Shown here: positions 47,491-58,326 of the stretch, in pieces
Layout of the letters: the number at the start of each line of letters is the position of its first letter
Position numbering within the stretch: the stretch's first letter is position 1
NCBI RefSeq assembly: GCF_949628215.1
Contig: NC_134279.1
Location: forward strand, 57,688,266-57,752,265
Direction: 5' to 3'
Source of the DNA: Phalacrocorax aristotelis
Taxonomy: Eukaryota > Chordata > Aves > Suliformes > Phalacrocoracidae
DNA length: 64,000 bases
Translations under genes and position numbers: made by a program
The notes under the pieces: model-generated
What the model saw: only the letters and a program-made list of their open reading frames with translations
Database searches by the model: none
What the model was told of the DNA's origin: nothing

Positions 47491-47496
47491 AATAAA
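47491..47496 (+). terminator. LTR polyadenylation signal
   Basis: AATAAA in the 3' third of the LTR, followed by a T/G-rich stretch (CCTGTTTTGCCC, then CTTTTGTTGTATTTTC). This is the expected R/U5 arrangement. Because the LTR is in sense with the presumed host intron, it could cause premature polyadenylation. Confidence 0.6.
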
Positions 47497-47652
47497 TGAA
47501 ACTAATCTTCCCAAGTCAAGCCTGTTTTGCCCACAATGGTACCCACAAGCCTTTTGTTGTATTTTCTCTCCCCTGTCTAGCTGAGGAGGGGAGTGACAGT
47601 GTGGCTTTGGTGGGCACCTGGTGTTCAGCCAGGGTCAACGCCCCACAGTAAC

Positions 47653-48033
47653 CTGGTTTTGGAAAAAATCATGCTAATTTGAAGGAGAAGAGGATTGTTG
47701 TCTTAAAAGGTATCTCTTCAGAAGTCTTTTTGTCCATTTTAGTGTCAGCATTGATCTGTCCCAAAATTAGGGAAGTGAGGGATGGTTTGTGGTTTGTTTG
47801 GGCTTTTTTTTTTGAGAAACATAAGCAGTTACAAATAAGCTATCAGAATATACGTGGCAGAATTGAAATTACTTCAAAGTATTCTTTACCAAGAGGGAAG
47901 TGGGTGTGACACTGGCAAGGAAACATTGTCCCTCGTCTGGAAGGGTTGGTGTCTGTTGCACCCAGGACAGGGGGAATGTGCCAGATGACTCAGATAACAT
48001 TTATTTCCTCTCTTGAGGTCTGTTTTATTTCTT
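47653..48033. other. Intronic-type sequence
   Basis: Short spacer between the solo LTR and the - strand CR1. T10 lies at 47,804-47,813. No gene or other repeat is seen. Confidence 0.5.
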
Positions 48034-48066
48034 AGAATCATAGAATGGTTTGGGTTGGAGGGGGCG

Positions 48067-49192
48067 TTAAAGATCATCTAGTTCCAATCCCCCTGCCAAG
48101 AGGTTGGACAAAGCCCCATCTAACCTGGCCTTGAACACTTCCAGGGATGGGACATCCACAGCTTCTCTGGACAACCTGTTCCAGTGCCTCACCACTCTCA
48201 TAGTGAAGAATTTCTTCCTTATATCTAATAAAAATCTACCCTCTTTCAGTTTAAAGCCATTACCCCTTGGCCTATCACTACATGCCCATGTAAGAAGTCC
48301 CTCTCCAGCTTTCTCGTAGACCTCCTTTAGGTACTGGAAGGCAGCTATAAGGTCTCCACAGAGCCTTTTCTTCTCTAGGCTGAACCACCCCAATGCTCTC
48401 AGCCTGTCTTCATAGGAGAGGTGCACCAGCCCTCTGATCATTTTTGTGGTCTTCCTCTGGACCTGCTCCAACAGGTCTATGTTCTTCTTATGTTGGGGGC
48501 CCCAGAGTAGTCTACGTTGGGTCTCACCAGAGTAGAGGGCAGAATCACCCCCCTCAAACTGCTGGCCATGCTTCTTTTGATGCAGTCCAGGATATGGTTG
48601 GCCTTCTGGGCTGCAAGTGCACATTGCTGGGTCATATTGAACTTCTCATCAACCAACACCCCCAAGTCCTTCTCCTCAGGGCTTCTCTCAATCCGTTCTC
48701 TGCCCAGCCTGTATTTGTGCTTGGGATTGCCCTGACCCATGTGCAGGACCTTGCACTTGGCCTAGTTGAACTTCATGAAGTTTGCACAGGCCCACTTCTC
48801 AAGCCTGTCAGGGTCCCTCTGGAAGGCATCCCTTCCCTCCAGTGTGTTGACTATACCACACAGCTTGGTGTCGGCAAACTTGCTGAGGGTGCACTCAATC
48901 CTACTGTCCCTGTCACTGACAAAGATGTTAGAATGCTGGTCCCAATACCAACCCCCTGAGGAACACTTCCCCACTTCGACTTTGAGCCGTTGACAGCAAC
49001 TTTTTGAGTGCAACCATCAAGCTGATTCCTTATCTGCCGAGTATTCCATCTGTCAAATCCATGGCTCTCCAGTTTGGAGATAAGGATGTCGTGCAGGACA
49101 ATGTCAAATGCTTTGCGCAAGTCCAGGTAGATGATGTCAGTTGCTCTTCCCTTACCCACCAATGCTGTAACCCCATTGTAGAAGGCCACCAA
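48067..49192 (-). pseudogene. CR1 ORF2 reverse transcriptase and C-terminus, broken
   Basis: Coding blocks are spread over at least four overlapping - strand frames: 48,851-49,192 (motif A block [20 protein letters not shown]), 48,762-49,013 (motif C and the thumb), 48,477-48,740 ([20 protein letters not shown] block) and 48,067-48,624 (C-terminal SYEDRLRALGWFSLEKKRL). The protein would copy CR1 RNA into DNA at a nicked target. The motif C block reads FADTKL (Asp codon at 48,870-48,872) where the family has FADDTKL, so one of the two catalytic aspartates is lost by an in-frame 3-nt deletion. The motif B region is also degraded. Non-functional. Confidence 0.9.
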
Positions 49193-50197
49193 ATTTGTCA
49201 GGCATTATTTGGCCTTGGTGAAGCCATGTTGGTTGTCACCAGTCACCTCCTTATTTTCTATATGCCTTAGCATAGTTTCCAGGAGAATCTGGTCCATGAT
49301 CTTGCCAGCCACAGAAGTGAGACCAACTGGCCGCTAGTTCCCTGGGTCTTCCTTTTTTCCCTTTTTAAAAACTGGGGTTATGTTTCTGCTTTTCCAGTCA
49401 GTGAGAGCTTCACTGGACTACCACAGCTTCTCAAATATTATGGGTAGTGTCTTAGCAACTTCATCTGCCAGTTCCTTCATGACCTGTGGAGGCACCTCAT
49501 CAGGCCTCATGGACTTGTTCACCTTCAGGTTCCTTAGATGGTCTTGAACCTGATCTTCTACAGTGGGTGGTTCTTCATTCTCCCAGTCCCTGCCTTTGCC
49601 TTCTGTGACTTGGGTGGTGTGGCTTGAGCACTAGCTGACAACTTTTTTGCCTCAAGTACTTCAGCTTTCTCCATATTCTGGGTAACCAGATTTCCCATTT
49701 CCTTCCAGAGAGGACCCACATCGTCCCTAGCCGTCCTTTTATCACTGATGTACCTTAAAAGCTTTTCTTGTTGCCCTTGACATCCCTGGCCAGATTTCAT
49801 TCTCTCAGGGCGTTAGCTTTCCTAACCTGAACTCTGGCTTCCTGGACGGATTTCTATGTATTCCTCCCAGGCTACCGGTCCTTGCTTCCACCATCTGTAG
49901 GTTTCCTTTTTGTGTTTGAGTTTGTCCAGGAGCTCCTTTTCATCCATGCAGGCTTCCTGGTGTTTTTGCCTAACTTTCTCCTTTTTGGGATGCATCGCTA
50001 CTGAGCTTGGAGGAGGTGACCCTTGAATATTAACCAGCTTTCTTGGGCCCCTCTTCCCTCCAGGGCTTTATCCCATGGTACGCTACCAAGCAGATTCCTG
50101 AAGAGACCAAAGTCTGCTCTCCTAAAGTCCAGGGTGGTGAGCTTGGTGTGTGCCCTCCTCAGTGCCCTAAGGATCTTGAACTCTACTTTTCCATGGT
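49193..50197 (-). pseudogene. CR1 ORF2 N-terminal/linker remnant
   Basis: This part is recognisable by order of phrases on the + strand: CCAGTCAGTGAGAGCTTCAC, CCTTCAGGTTCCTTAGATGG, CTTTTCTTGTTGCCCTTGAC, TGAATATTAACCAGCTTTCT, CAAAGTCTGCTCTCCTAAAG. It represents ORF2 between the endonuclease and the reverse-transcriptase core. No continuous frame remains beyond about 80 codons. Confidence 0.8.
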
Positions 50198-53100
50198 GCC
50201 ATCATAATAGAAATCTTTGCTTGGCTTGCAGCAAGCACAGTCATTTCCTGGTTATCTGGATTCACAAAATTAACCCAGTTAAGGGTTTTTTGGGCTTTAC
50301 AGGATTTTTGAAAGCCGCCTTGTGAAAAAGGTGGCAACTGCTAGTGGGTTTTTAACTGTTCTCCTCTTCCTTATCACTGGTTTCTTATACAGAAGTGGGA
50401 GGAGAAGCTGCTGCTGCTTTTTGGTCTGTCAAACCGCTGGAAGTGCCTCTTTGGGTTGTGTGTCCAATCTTCATTAGGTGTGAGGTAGACTACCCTGTTC
50501 GCAGCTAATGAAGCACCGTAGTAAAATAATTTCTTCTTGCCATAACTTAGCTACCCCACAGCATTAGATCTGAAAGCTGGTTTTGCTGACTGTACCAGCC
50601 GGATGAGGTTTATGTTAAATTTAAACATAAATCGTCATGTGCCTGTATGAAGACCAACAAAGAAGGGATGTTGTTTGAAATCTAGTGGTCTGCTGCCAGT
50701 CAATGACCATTGTGAATACAGGTATCCCTAACTAGGACCTTATCTTCTAGAGCAGTATTTCACTGAGTATGGTGAACTTTTAAAAGTATTGTGTATTTTC
50801 TGCTAGTTTGATACAGTGATCCTGCAAAAAGATGAGCAGCAAAGCTTGTCTCTTAAGAATACTTGCTGAATGGCAATAGCTGGGTTTTTTAATAATCCTC
50901 TGTGTTAAGGTTTAAACATACAGCAGTATGCTTGTGCTATACTGATTATGGATTTAATTTTTTTGTAACTAGAAATAGATTTGATTTTTTCTACTTCCTT
51001 TAGCAGAATATCCTTAGGTGAGTTTACAAGCTGACCGCTAGAAGTACAGGCAGAACCAGGATTAATTGGAAAGATGATCGGTAATAAACACCCCAGGAGA
51101 TCAGGTGGCAGATGACAACTGGCATGAGTGCACTGGGAATTTTAAGGTGTCTTCTCAAATCAGGTTTTCAGACACATACATGTCTTGGCATATTGTATGC
51201 AAGGTGTGTGGTGGTTGTTACAAATTTGTTTAATGGTTGATTTCTCTAAAGATTTGATAAAGACTTGGCTAAATGTAGATGTAATTGAAAAGGAATATAA
51301 AAACCCCACTGGTGTTAATTACAGAAAGAGGGTGCAAAACTGTAGCCCCACTGATTTAACTGGAAAAAGGTTTTGTCTGATTACTGCTGTGAACAAGGAC
51401 TCAGAAGCATTCTCCATTGATTTAAGATCATGCCTAAATTATTGTGACTGAAAGTACCTTTGCCTTTAGCGCTATTCTCTCCCTTAGGAAGAGATGCGCA
51501 AGGCTTCCCTGGTTTCTGTTACATTTTCTAAACTTCAGCTGCCTTCAAACTATAGTGTTGGTGGTTTTTCAAGCTCTACCTTTACTTTTGCTTTAATACT
51601 AATGCGACTATTGCATAAACTGTTTGGCTTGCAGGAGCACCGATATCTTTTTATCAAGCAATATTTCTGACCAGTATACAGGGTCTTTCATGATGTTTCT
51701 CTAAGTGAAACCCCGTTGCTGCTTGTTATGCTCCACCTCCTGCATCTGCTGAAGCTCCCAGGGCTTCTGGGCATTGCCCAGCCTGGCTGATGTTTCTGAC
51801 AAATGATCTATTTAAAAATGCTTGTTACTGTGGTCAGCGTATGCCAGATGCTTCTAGATCCTTCGGGGGTGTGGTGCTTTTGCTTGACCGATGTTGGGGC
51901 CACCCTCCTCTCCTTTCCCTTGTGGCAAGGAGTGAGCAGGGCTGTCCCTGTGTCAGCTATTTCATCCTCCTGCTGGACTTTCTGAGAAGGTGGAGGACCT
52001 ATTTGTGCTGAAATTAGAGCAGGCTCCCATCTGAAATTTTTCACATTTTTCAAGCCCCTGTATGGATTTCTGTAAGTTTCAGGTATAACCTCAGTTCTCT
52101 TCCCGGCCCCCCCCCCCGCCATTTTTAAGCAACACTGAAAACATGGAATGAGCAGGATAAGAGCTGAGCACAGTGCTGAGGTTACATGTGTTGTCTGAGT
52201 CATTAGAGCTGACGGTGCTTCTGGCCTGTTCCATGTGCCAGATGTGACTTCTTTAACGAAGTTTAAAGATGTGGTGAAAGATTATAGTCATGGTTTCACA
52301 TCACTTTAGACTGCGCCAAAATGAATGTTTTAAAAGCTGTTGCTCACAGTAACTGCTAAATGATGTCTGCCCATCATTTTCAAGCTATTACACATCTTCC
52401 TCCCCCTTGGCACCCTTGTAGCCCCCTGTCCAAGCTGATCAATTTGAGGGCCCAGCTGAAAACTAAGCCCTCAAAGAAGAGCTATCCTTTTGACAGTGTT
52501 GCTGTGGTGAGGCGCTGAGCCAGCCTAAAGGCCAACTGCCTCTGAAAGGGACAGTTGGCTTAAATCAGTGTAGATGTAAAACTGTACCGTTACATGAAGC
52601 ATTTCACTCTGGTGGCTGTGAAACAACTTTGACTTTTATTTTCTATAGCTGAATGTACATGAAATGATTCCTTAAGCTGAGGTAAGCGCTACCTGTTCAT
52701 ACTCAATAGTTTAACCTGTTGAGTCAAGACTCTGTATTCCATTTAAGTTCTGCCTGCACGAAGTTAAAGACAATTCCAGCTCTTGTTTGTGCATGTGTAA
52801 GGTTTATACTGAGCTTAATAGCAATACTGCCTTTCACTGTTGCTTTTGACTATGGGAATAAGTTGTTTTTAAATGAAGACTCCGAGTTGGCTGGCCTTGC
52901 AGGCATCTGAAATGTGTGCCTGTGTCCATCCACATACATACTTATACATGTGCATATGCACATACAGACATCTCTAACAGGAAGGCTTGGAGCCACTGGT
53001 TCTCCCTCAGTAGCTCAGAGGACAGCCAGATTCCTAGGTGGGTAAAGTGGAAACAATGGGAATTCCTCTTGGCGTCTGTGGAGTTCAGCTGAGGTGGTCG

Positions 53101-56100
53101 GTGCTCACTTCTCATACTGCTCTCTAGCAACTTCTGGCACCACTTAGGTTTTGAAGGGTCTGGTAGAGAGTTTTAATGTTTTGACTTTCAGGTGGTTCCA
53201 CAGCAGCCATCTGTGTTCAACCTTGATGTGACTGGTTGGTGATTTTGTTACTGGAGCTGGAACCTGTTAGAGTGCAAATGCAGAGTTACAATATCTCTTG
53301 GAGGTGGCGTGTGTGAGGAAAAATACTTGTAAGCTCCAAAAGGGTTTTGAGTTTTGTTTTTCGGATGTGGCACAGACCTTAATCTAGGTTCAGTGAAATT
53401 AGTGGCTAAATTCCCAATCATTTACTGGAGGCTTCCTTGAGACCTCTCCATCAGTACTTCAGTTCAGTTTGTTCTGTTACATGCTTCGCTTCTTGTTGAG
53501 ATAATCTTCTTTTTAGTTTTTAATTTCATATACTTTGCATCCTTTGTCATAGGTTAGCCAGAAAGGATCAATACACAGACAGCTCCAGAACTTTCCTGTC
53601 CAAGCCAGCATCGCTCTTGTGCTTTTAGTCATTATCAGTACTCATTTAAGAAGCAGTCAAGCCCCACCATCTCTGTTGAGGTTACCTTTTTCCCCCTGTA
53701 TTGATTACCTTAACTATTTTGAGTAAATTTGACTGCCTGTGGCTACTGCTGACCCTAGATTCCTGCAGTACCTCCAAGCAAAATGCTAAACATTGCTGGC
53801 ATTCTTGGTACAGCTCGAGTGGGAGTGTAGGGAATTCAGGGGCACAAGGACAAAGTACTGCAGTGCATATCCAGGACTATCTTTTATTTTGGGGATGAAA
53901 AGTCTTATTCTGTGTTAAACTAAATTTGGGACTGCGTCATTGAGCGATGAGACCCCTCTCACTGTGGGTATGTGTGACGTCACTTGGTTTCTTACTGGTG
54001 TGGATGGTTCTGATGAGTTGGAAAAAATTCAGTGTACTGGGGGGAAAAAAATTCAGTGTAATTCTCTGGAATTGAGGCCTTAGTTAAAACAAGGGGTTGG
54101 CAGGAGGTTTTAATTCATAGCCAGAAATGATAGGGATATAAGTGAGCTAGGGTGAGGGAATGTTATTAGGGTGAATTTTGTTGCTTCCTTTTGGAGTGTC
54201 TGGTAATAGCTGCTGTCAGGTCTGTTCTGGGATGGTATTTCCTGTGTTTTAATGAAAGTGGTTGTAGCAATGTACAGGGTGTTTTACTGAAGACTTGGCA
54301 ATATTGCAGCAACATATTAATTTCTGTAGTTTGACTTTTTGGTATTGACATGAAGTGTAAACATAACCATTTGGCAGTGTGATTAAGTATGTGTGACGCA
54401 CTGTAGGAAAATTTCCTTTCAATTTGAAAGTAGAAATGCTGAGTGCAGTCCTGAGAATGTAGTTCTTTGGACATGGTGTTTTGTCTACGATTGTCGGAAA
54501 GGGTTTTTCAAATTAATTAAGAATATGCTTGTGTGTTGCAGGATAGAATATGGCTAAATTTAGGGGAATAAACTATAGGATGGTTAAGGAAAGTTTGTAT
54601 AACTCTAAGGCAAAGATGTAGTCAATGCTGGTCTGAAGTCAGAGGTCATACTAAGAACAATGGGAAGTCCATGCAGGAAGCAAATGTACGACACAAGAGT
54701 AACATCTCTGGCATGTAAGTTCCAAATTTCCTGTCATCTGACAGCCATCCTTGGAGTTTGCTTTTTAGGTAGTGGTTCTCGTGACCTTTCTGTAGCTGAT
54801 GATTTTGTATCTATCATCTTAATTTGTCTTCTGTGGAAAGCCTAATTTTTCCTGTTGTTCCTAGAATAGTTAGTCAGATCTCTTCTACCAGTGGCCTCAA
54901 GTTGGTTTAAAAAAAGAAAAAACCAACAAAAAACCACAAGAAACACCAAAAGATACTAAAAGTCTATGGATTAGGTAAGAGGTTTTGGCCTCATAGCAGA
55001 TTTTATGACACAGTAGGAGGATGTATGCTTGTTTTTGAAGATGATCAGAAAATTAATCTCATTCTTTTCATCAGGTTATTGCACCATTAATAGATCTCCC
55101 TATCAGGTAGGAATTGAGAAAATACTGCCTAGCACTAGAACTGCATTCTTAAGTAAAAAAAATTGATCTAAATGTCTTTCAGTGAGAATTGTGAGGCCAC
55201 AGCTGCCGTATTTTTCATCTGCTTTACTTCCTTAAGAAACAGTGATTCACTAGATGGTGAGTCAGCTAGCCAGCAAAGATGATTAATAAAGAAATAAGCT
55301 AAATAAGGATTTTTTTATTATTATTATTAGCCACCGGCTATTCTGAGCAAGAACTACTCCAAGTACTCGCTGACCCTGTTTTGTTAAAAAAAAAAGAAAC
55401 CAAAAACCTAACCAAAACAACTTGAACGCCAACAGTTGTTATATTTGAGGTGATGGATGGGACAGTTCTGATAGTGGTTCTGCCTTAATTCTACTAAGCA
55501 CATATGTAATGATCTATTCCAAACTTTTCATACACTTGCATAAGATCTTTTAGTGTGGGGAAAAAAAAATGTGCTGTAATATTTTCTAACTTTATTCCTT
55601 CCTCCCCCACTCCACAAATGACAGAATGACAGAGGCTTGTAATGTAGAGGAGATGATCCATTTTTACAGCTAAGCACCTATTGTGCAAAAAGTTTTTAAT
55701 ATGTTGTCGTGGTGTGCAGAATCAGTAAGGTTTCTTTTAGTACACATTGCCTAAGTTAAAGGTCCTTCATTGTCTTTTAGCTGGCTTTGAATCCAAAATT
55801 ATGAGGTCTTGTAACAGCATCATTAAAATTGATTATGACTAAAACTGGAGAGAGACTTGAGCCTTTCATTCTGCCTTTTTCTTACTGCACTCATTTTAAG
55901 CATGCAGTCTGAGAGTCTTGCCTGAGCTTAAATGAATGCGATTTGGTCTCCTGCTGGACAAATTTTCCTATATAAATTTTCTTGTTTCATACTATTTCTT
56001 TTACATTATTTTCATATATACAGCACAGATGTGAGATAAAGACACCCTTCTAAGGGCATAATAAACCTGCACTGTGAGTGGATGCCTAGGCTAATGTGAA

Positions 56101-56429
56101 AGCTTCCTGGAGGCCAGCAGTGCTGGCAGAGAGGTTGGCTGAGCAGGATGCTGAAAGGCAGAGTGCCAGAGAAGCCAAGTTGGCATTGCTGAGTGCCTTG
56201 TCCCATGATGCCATAAGCTCTAGGCCTTGCCCTGGCATGGTGGATATCAAGGATGCTCCAAGATGGAGCACCCTGTTGTGTGTAGCATAAGACAGAAAGT
56301 ACTGGCGAATATTGAGAGGTTGGGGAGGATTATACAGTGATAATAGTACTCCAGAATAGGAATGAATAACTGACTTCAGTTACTGGGAGAGTTTGTACTT
56401 AGAGCACAGGTGATAATGCCTTTTTATGA
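50198..56429. other. Intronic-type sequence, 6.2 kb
   Basis: No gene or RNA is recognised. Contents are an 8-bp hairpin (50,609-50,631), C11 (52,107-52,117), a short ~24-bp duplication (54,021-54,060), A-rich patches (54,909-54,950; 55,386-55,395; 55,561-55,569) and (TTA)5 (55,315-55,329). A peculiar charged 64-codon frame lies at 56,096-56,290 and is unassigned. Confidence 0.5.
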
Positions 56430-56956
56430 CCTTTGGAAGAAGGGGCAGGCAACTCAGAGGAGGATTAAAAGGATGTCATGAGGTTATGCAGGGAGAAAAT
56501 TAGAAAGGCCAAAGCCCAACTAGCGCTTAATCTGGCTACTGCAATAAAAGACAATAAAATTTTTTTCTATAAATACATTGGCAGCCAAAGGAGGGCTAAG
56601 GAGAATCTCCATCCTTTATTGGATGCTGGGGGGAAATGTAGCGACAAAGGCTGAGGAAAAGGCTTACTTAATACTTAATGCCTTCTTTGCCTCAGTCTTT
56701 TATAGTAAGACCAGTTGTTCTCCGGGTACGAAGTCCCTGAGCTGGAAGACAGAGTTGGGGAGCAGAATGAAGCCCCCATAATCCAAGTGGAAATGGTTAG
56801 TGACTGCTACACTGCTTAGACACACACAGGTCTATGGGGCTGGATGGGATCCACCCAAGGTACTGAGGGAGCTGGTGGAAGTGCTCACTGAGCCACTTTC
56901 AATCCTTTACCAGCAGTCCTGGCTAACGGGAGGTTGCAGCTGACTGGTTAGCAAAT

Positions 56957-57571
56957 TTGACTCCCGTCTATAAGAAGGGCCAGAAGGAGGATCCAGGGAA
57001 CTACAGGCCTGTCAGTCTGATCTTGGTGCCAGGGAAGGTTATGGAGCAGATCAGCTTGAGTGCCATCATGCGGCATGTACAGGACAACCAGGTGATCAGG
57101 CCCAGTCAGCATGGGTTTATGAAAGGCAGGTCCTGCTTGACTAACCTGATCTCCTTCTATGATAAGATGGCCTGCTTAGTGGATAAGGGAAAGGCTGTGG
57201 ATGTTGTCTACTTAGATTTTAGTAAAGTCTTTGACACTGTCTCCCACAGCCTTCTCCTGGAGAAACTGGCTGCTCCTGGCTTGGACAGGTATATTCTTTG
57301 CTGGCTAAAAAACTGGCTGGATATCCAGGCCCAAAGAGCTGTGGTGAACAGAGTTAAATCCAGTTGGTGGCTGGCCACAAGTGGTGTTCCCCAGGGCTCA
57401 GTGTTGGGGCCAGCCTTGTTTAATATCTTTATCTATGATCTGGACGAGGGGATGAAGTGCACCCTCAGTAAGTTTGCAGATGACACCAAGTTGGGCGGGA
57501 GCGTAGGAAGGCTCTGCAGAGGGACCTGGACAGTCTGGATCCATGGGCCGAGGCCAGTTGTATGTGGTTGA
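56957..57571 (+). pseudogene. CR1 ORF2 reverse transcriptase core, frame-shifted
   Basis: A long open frame keeps the reverse-transcriptase blocks in order: the NYRPVSL fingers block, the [16 protein letters not shown] block, motif A ([14 protein letters not shown]), motif B ([11 protein letters not shown]) and motif C (FADDTKL, with the two Asp codons at 57,479-57,484). All three catalytic Asp positions are therefore present. Just after motif C, near 57,495-57,505, about 14-16 bases present in the family are missing. This shifts the frame, so the reading continues in the 57,562-57,948 frame. The endonuclease and the first part of ORF2 are absent, so the copy cannot move by itself. It looks younger than copy E. 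Confidence 0.92.
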
Positions 57572-57948
57572 ACAAGGCCAAGTGCTGCGTCCTGCACTTT
57601 GGTCACAACAACCCCAAGCAATGCACCAGGCTTGAGGAGGAGTGGCTGGAGAGCTGCCTGGTGAAGTACATGGGGGTGTTGTTTGACAGGTGGCTGAACA
57701 TGAGCCAGCAGTGTGCCCAGGTGGCCAAGGCAGCCAACAGCATCCTGGCTTGTATCAGGAATAGTGTGGCCAGCAGGAGTAGGGAAGTGATCGTGCCCGT
57801 GTACTCGGCACTGGTGAGGCCTCACCTTGAATATTGTGTTGCGTTTTGGGCCCCTCAGTACGAGGAGGACATTGAGTTGCTGGAGCGTGTCCAGAGGAGG
57901 TCAACGAAGCTGGTGAAGGGTCTGGAGAGCAAGTCTTATGAGGAGTAA
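57562..57948 (+). pseudogene. CR1 ORF2 thumb/C-terminal part
   Basis: Continuation of the same ORF2 after the frameshift. Blocks in order are [20 protein letters not shown], the [20 protein letters not shown] block, [20 protein letters not shown] and [19 protein letters not shown], ending in TAA at 57,946-57,948 where the family has a sense codon. The remaining C-terminus is readable to about 58,230 in other frames. Non-functional. Confidence 0.88.
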
Positions 57949-58326
57949 CTGAGGAAACTGGGGTTATTTAACCTGGAGAAAAGGAGTCTGAGGGGAGACA
58001 TATCGCTCTCTACAACTAATTGAGGTGAGGTGGGTGTTGGTCTCTTCTCCCAAGTTTACTAGTGATAGGACAAGAGGAAATGGCCTCAAGTTGTGCCAGG
58101 GGAGGTTTAGATTGGATATTAGGAAAATTTCTTCACCGAAAGGGTTGTCGGGCATTGGAACAGGCTGCCCAGGGAGGTGGTGGAGTCATCATGCCTGGAG
58201 GTATTGAAAAGAGGTGTACATGTGTTGCTTAGGGCCATGGTTTAGTGGTGGACTTGGCAGTGCTAGGTGAACAGTTGGACTTGATGATCTTAAAAGTCTT
58301 TTTCTACCTAAACGATTCTATAATTC

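Larger units (their letters stand above)
46611..47647 (+). mobile_element. Solo LTR of an endogenous retrovirus (ERVL-like)
   Basis: The LTR begins TGTACTGGGTTTGTGTGG and ends GGGTCAACGCCCCACA, so it has TG...CA ends and is 1,037 bp. It is flanked by GTGAC (46,606-46,610) and GTAAC (47,648-47,652), a 5-bp target-site duplication with one transition. Five-bp duplications fit ERVL-class elements. I recognise the LTR as a family common in neognath birds. It contains a TATA-like ATATTTAAG (about 46,779), a poly(A) signal AATAAA (47,491-47,496) and a block of roughly 50-bp imperfect repeats. No internal retroviral genes are next to it, so it is a solo LTR left by recombination. It lies in the same orientation as the presumed host transcript. 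The long frames inside it (46,819-47,352 on -, 46,835-47,206 on +) are by-products of the repeats, not genes. Confidence 0.88.
48034..50197 (-). mobile_element. CR1 LINE, 2.2 kb, 5'-truncated (copy E)
   Basis: The longest transposon copy here. On the - strand its 3' end is at 48,034 (AGAATCATAGAATGG on the + strand). Going 5' it covers the ORF2 C-terminus, the reverse transcriptase, and the linker towards the endonuclease, stopping near CATGGT at 50,197. A complete CR1 is about 4.5 kb, so the 5' half, including most of the endonuclease and ORF1, is missing. Several frames carry the coding blocks, so frameshifts and stops are numerous and the copy is dead. Family order is intact throughout except for a small deletion near 49,640. 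Confidence 0.95.
56430..58326 (+). mobile_element. CR1 LINE, 1.9 kb, 5'-truncated (copy F)
   Basis: Begins near TTTGGAAGAAGGGGCAGGCA and runs through ORF2 (linker, reverse transcriptase, C-terminus) to the 3' UTR phrase TGGTTTAGTGGTGGACTTGG and the terminus AACGATTCTATAATTC. This is a different CR1 subfamily from copies A to E, judged by the distinct 3' UTR. The 5' ~2.5 kb is missing, with no obvious target-site duplication. Copies E (-) and F (+) are head-to-head, 6.2 kb apart. Confidence 0.96.

Noticed and set aside
48444-48959. 171-codon + strand frame
   Set aside because: Antisense shadow of CR1 copy E, whose coding blocks read on the - strand.
57433-57825. 130-codon - strand frame
   Set aside because: Antisense shadow of the ORF2 of CR1 copy F.
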